From: Streptomyces corynorhini
GTDB lineage: Bacteria; Actinomycetota; Actinomycetes; Streptomycetales; Streptomycetaceae
Direction: 5' to 3'
DNA: 41,254 nucleotides
Assembly (NCBI RefSeq): GCF_003346515.1
Contig: NZ_QQNA01000036.1
Span: forward strand, 1 to 41,254
In this document: one piece after another, positions 40,467 through 41,254 of the stretch
Numbering within the stretch: position 1 is the stretch's first letter
How the letters are laid out: each line of letters begins with the position of its first letter
Notes under the pieces: model-generated
Told to the model about the DNA's origin: nothing
Database searches by the model: none
The model's input: the letters and a program-made list of their open reading frames with translations, nothing else
Program-made: the position numbers and the translations under genes

Positions 40467-41180
40467 GTGCGGGAGTGGCCGGTGGAACGCCGTAAGGCCA
40501 CTGGAGCGACGACCGTGGCCAAGTCGTACCGGCTGCTGGCTGCTGAAGGCGATCCTGGAAACCGCCACCGATGACGAACTGATCCGCCGCAATCCCTGCC
40601 GGATCCGGGGCGCGGGCAAGGAGTCGCCAGAGGAACGGGAGATCGCCACGGTGGACCAGGTGGACGCGCTCGCCGCCGCGGTCGGAATCCGGTGGCGCCT
40701 CATAGTTTACCTGGATGCGTACGGTCCCTTGCGGCCCGAGGGGCAGGCGGAGTTGCGCCGTAAGGACGTGGACCTGGACGTCATGAGCATTCGGGTGCGC
40801 AAGGCGGCGCCGGGGCTGAGTGCCGGCCGGACGGGCTGCTGTTCGTCGGGGAGAAAGGGGCGCCGTTCCGGCGCTCATCCTTTGGGCGGAAGTGGCGTAG
40901 AGCGCGGAGCGCGGTGGGGATGCCTGACAGCTTCCGTTTCTAAGGTCTTCGTCACACCGGACACACGATGGCCACCCGCTCCGGGGCGACGCTCAAAGAC
41001 GCGATGGTCCGGGCCGGACAGTCGTCCGAGAAGGCCGCGCTGATTTATCAGCACTCCGATCACGAGCGGCAGAAAGACGTAGCTGCTGGGCTGGACAAGA
41101 TGGTCCGGGCCGCGAGTGCCCCCCGGACTGAGCAGCCGAAAGACGGTCAAGGTGCTGCGGAGATGGTGCGTGACGCTTAG
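40467..41180 (+). pseudogene. Decayed tyrosine recombinase (phage/ICE integrase)
   Basis: Fragments in different frames reassemble into an integrase of the streptomycete integrative-element type: VAKSYRLL, KAILETATDDELIRRNPCRI, GPLRPEGQAELRRKDVDLD, then DGLLFVGEKGAPFRRSSFGR, GLRHTGHTMATRSGATLKDA, and AGQSSEKAALIYQHSDHERQ. Catalytic R and H (LRHTGHT) and Tyr (IYQH) are visible. The usual GHSS is GQSS. Lesions are loss of the N-terminal DNA-binding part, a 7-bp duplication GCTGCTG at 40532-40545, an in-frame TAA at 40941-40943 where such enzymes have Tyr before DLRHT, and at least one deletion. AAGGAGG and GTG at the left may be the original start. It ends 52 bp before the tRNA fragment. Confidence 0.85.
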
Positions 41181-41198
41181 ACCGGTCTAGACAACAAG

Positions 41199-41227
41199 GA
41201 AACCCCAGGCCACTGACCTGGGGCTTT
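41199..41227 (-). terminator. Terminator hairpin beside the right-end tRNA-Gly
   Basis: Arms CCCCAGG (41203-41209) and CCTGGGG (41217-41223) enclose a 7-base loop. On the minus strand TTTCC follows. It has the same position relative to the tRNA 3' end as the hairpins at 24519 and 27617. Confidence 0.7.
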
Positions 41228-41232
41228 GCTAC

Positions 41233-41254
41233 GGAGCGGGTGACGAGAATCGAA
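41233..41254 (-). tRNA. tRNA-Gly(CCC), 3' part at window edge
   Basis: The last bases, read on the minus strand, give T-loop TTCGATT, T-stem CTCGT, acceptor CACCCGC and a final TCCG. They match the copy at 27653 base for base up to the discriminator, except that CCA is CCG. The rest of the gene lies beyond the window, so whether it is the intact tRNA cannot be seen. Its position next to the integrase remnant makes that likely. Confidence 0.55.

Noticed and set aside
39641..40522. Minus-strand frame across array 2 with GSSPHARGA-type repeats
   Set aside because: Same artefact; it covers repeats and spacers, with no gene.

Overview
This is a high-GC actinobacterial segment, almost certainly from Streptomyces. 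The signs are strong G/C at third codon positions, frequent GTG starts, many ATGA/GTGA gene overlaps, Tat and lipoprotein exports, an ECF sigma factor, a mycothiol-type deacetylase, and a type I-E CRISPR system with a fused Cas3-Cse1 protein. No species can be assigned from the sequence alone.

Positions 1-12.8 kb look like chromosomal background. On the minus strand, an ECF sigma factor, a zinc-finger membrane anti-sigma-like protein and an ABC exporter (ATPase plus partial permease) form one block. Next comes a translationally coupled CPBP protease, histidine kinase and response regulator operon. After these are an orphan 199-aa protein, a secreted polysaccharide deacetylase, a divergent TetR/O-methyltransferase pair with a visible operator, a PIG-L/LmbE deacetylase and a DUF6243-like small protein. 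Many gaps hold short G+C-rich tandem repeats.

Positions 12.8-24.4 kb form a carbohydrate-use locus. A leftward operon (LacI regulator, lipoprotein sugar-binding protein, two permeases, a Tat-exported toroid-like enzyme of unknown activity) is flanked by a rightward FAD-dependent oxidoreductase. A second leftward operon encodes a GH2 beta-mannosidase and another LacI regulator. Sites with an AGCGCT core lie in front of both operons.

Positions 24.5-41.25 kb look like two integrative elements in tandem at a tRNA-Gly(CCC) gene. The 3' end of this tRNA, on the minus strand, is repeated at 24553, 27653 and the right edge of the window (41233, where the intact gene probably continues outside). Each interval carries a decayed tyrosine-integrase C-terminus near its right-hand copy. 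The left interval holds a DEAD-box helicase and a thioredoxin-fold protein without a CxxC. The right interval holds array 1 (13 repeats, 12 spacers), an orphan inverted CRISPR-like repeat, the cas operon (cas3-cse1 fusion, casB, cas7, cas5, cas6e, cas1, cas2), array 2 (11 full repeats plus a truncated one), an excisionase remnant and the integrase pseudogene. The arrays share a leader but differ by one base in the repeat loop. Array 1 has a duplicated spacer, and array 2 has a near-identical spacer whose differences look mostly synonymous, suggesting repeated targeting of related invaders.

The most unusual observations are the tRNA-bounded mobile context of the CRISPR-Cas locus, the inverted orphan repeat between array 1 and cas3 (a possible crRNA-like regulatory RNA), and the divergent spacer pair.
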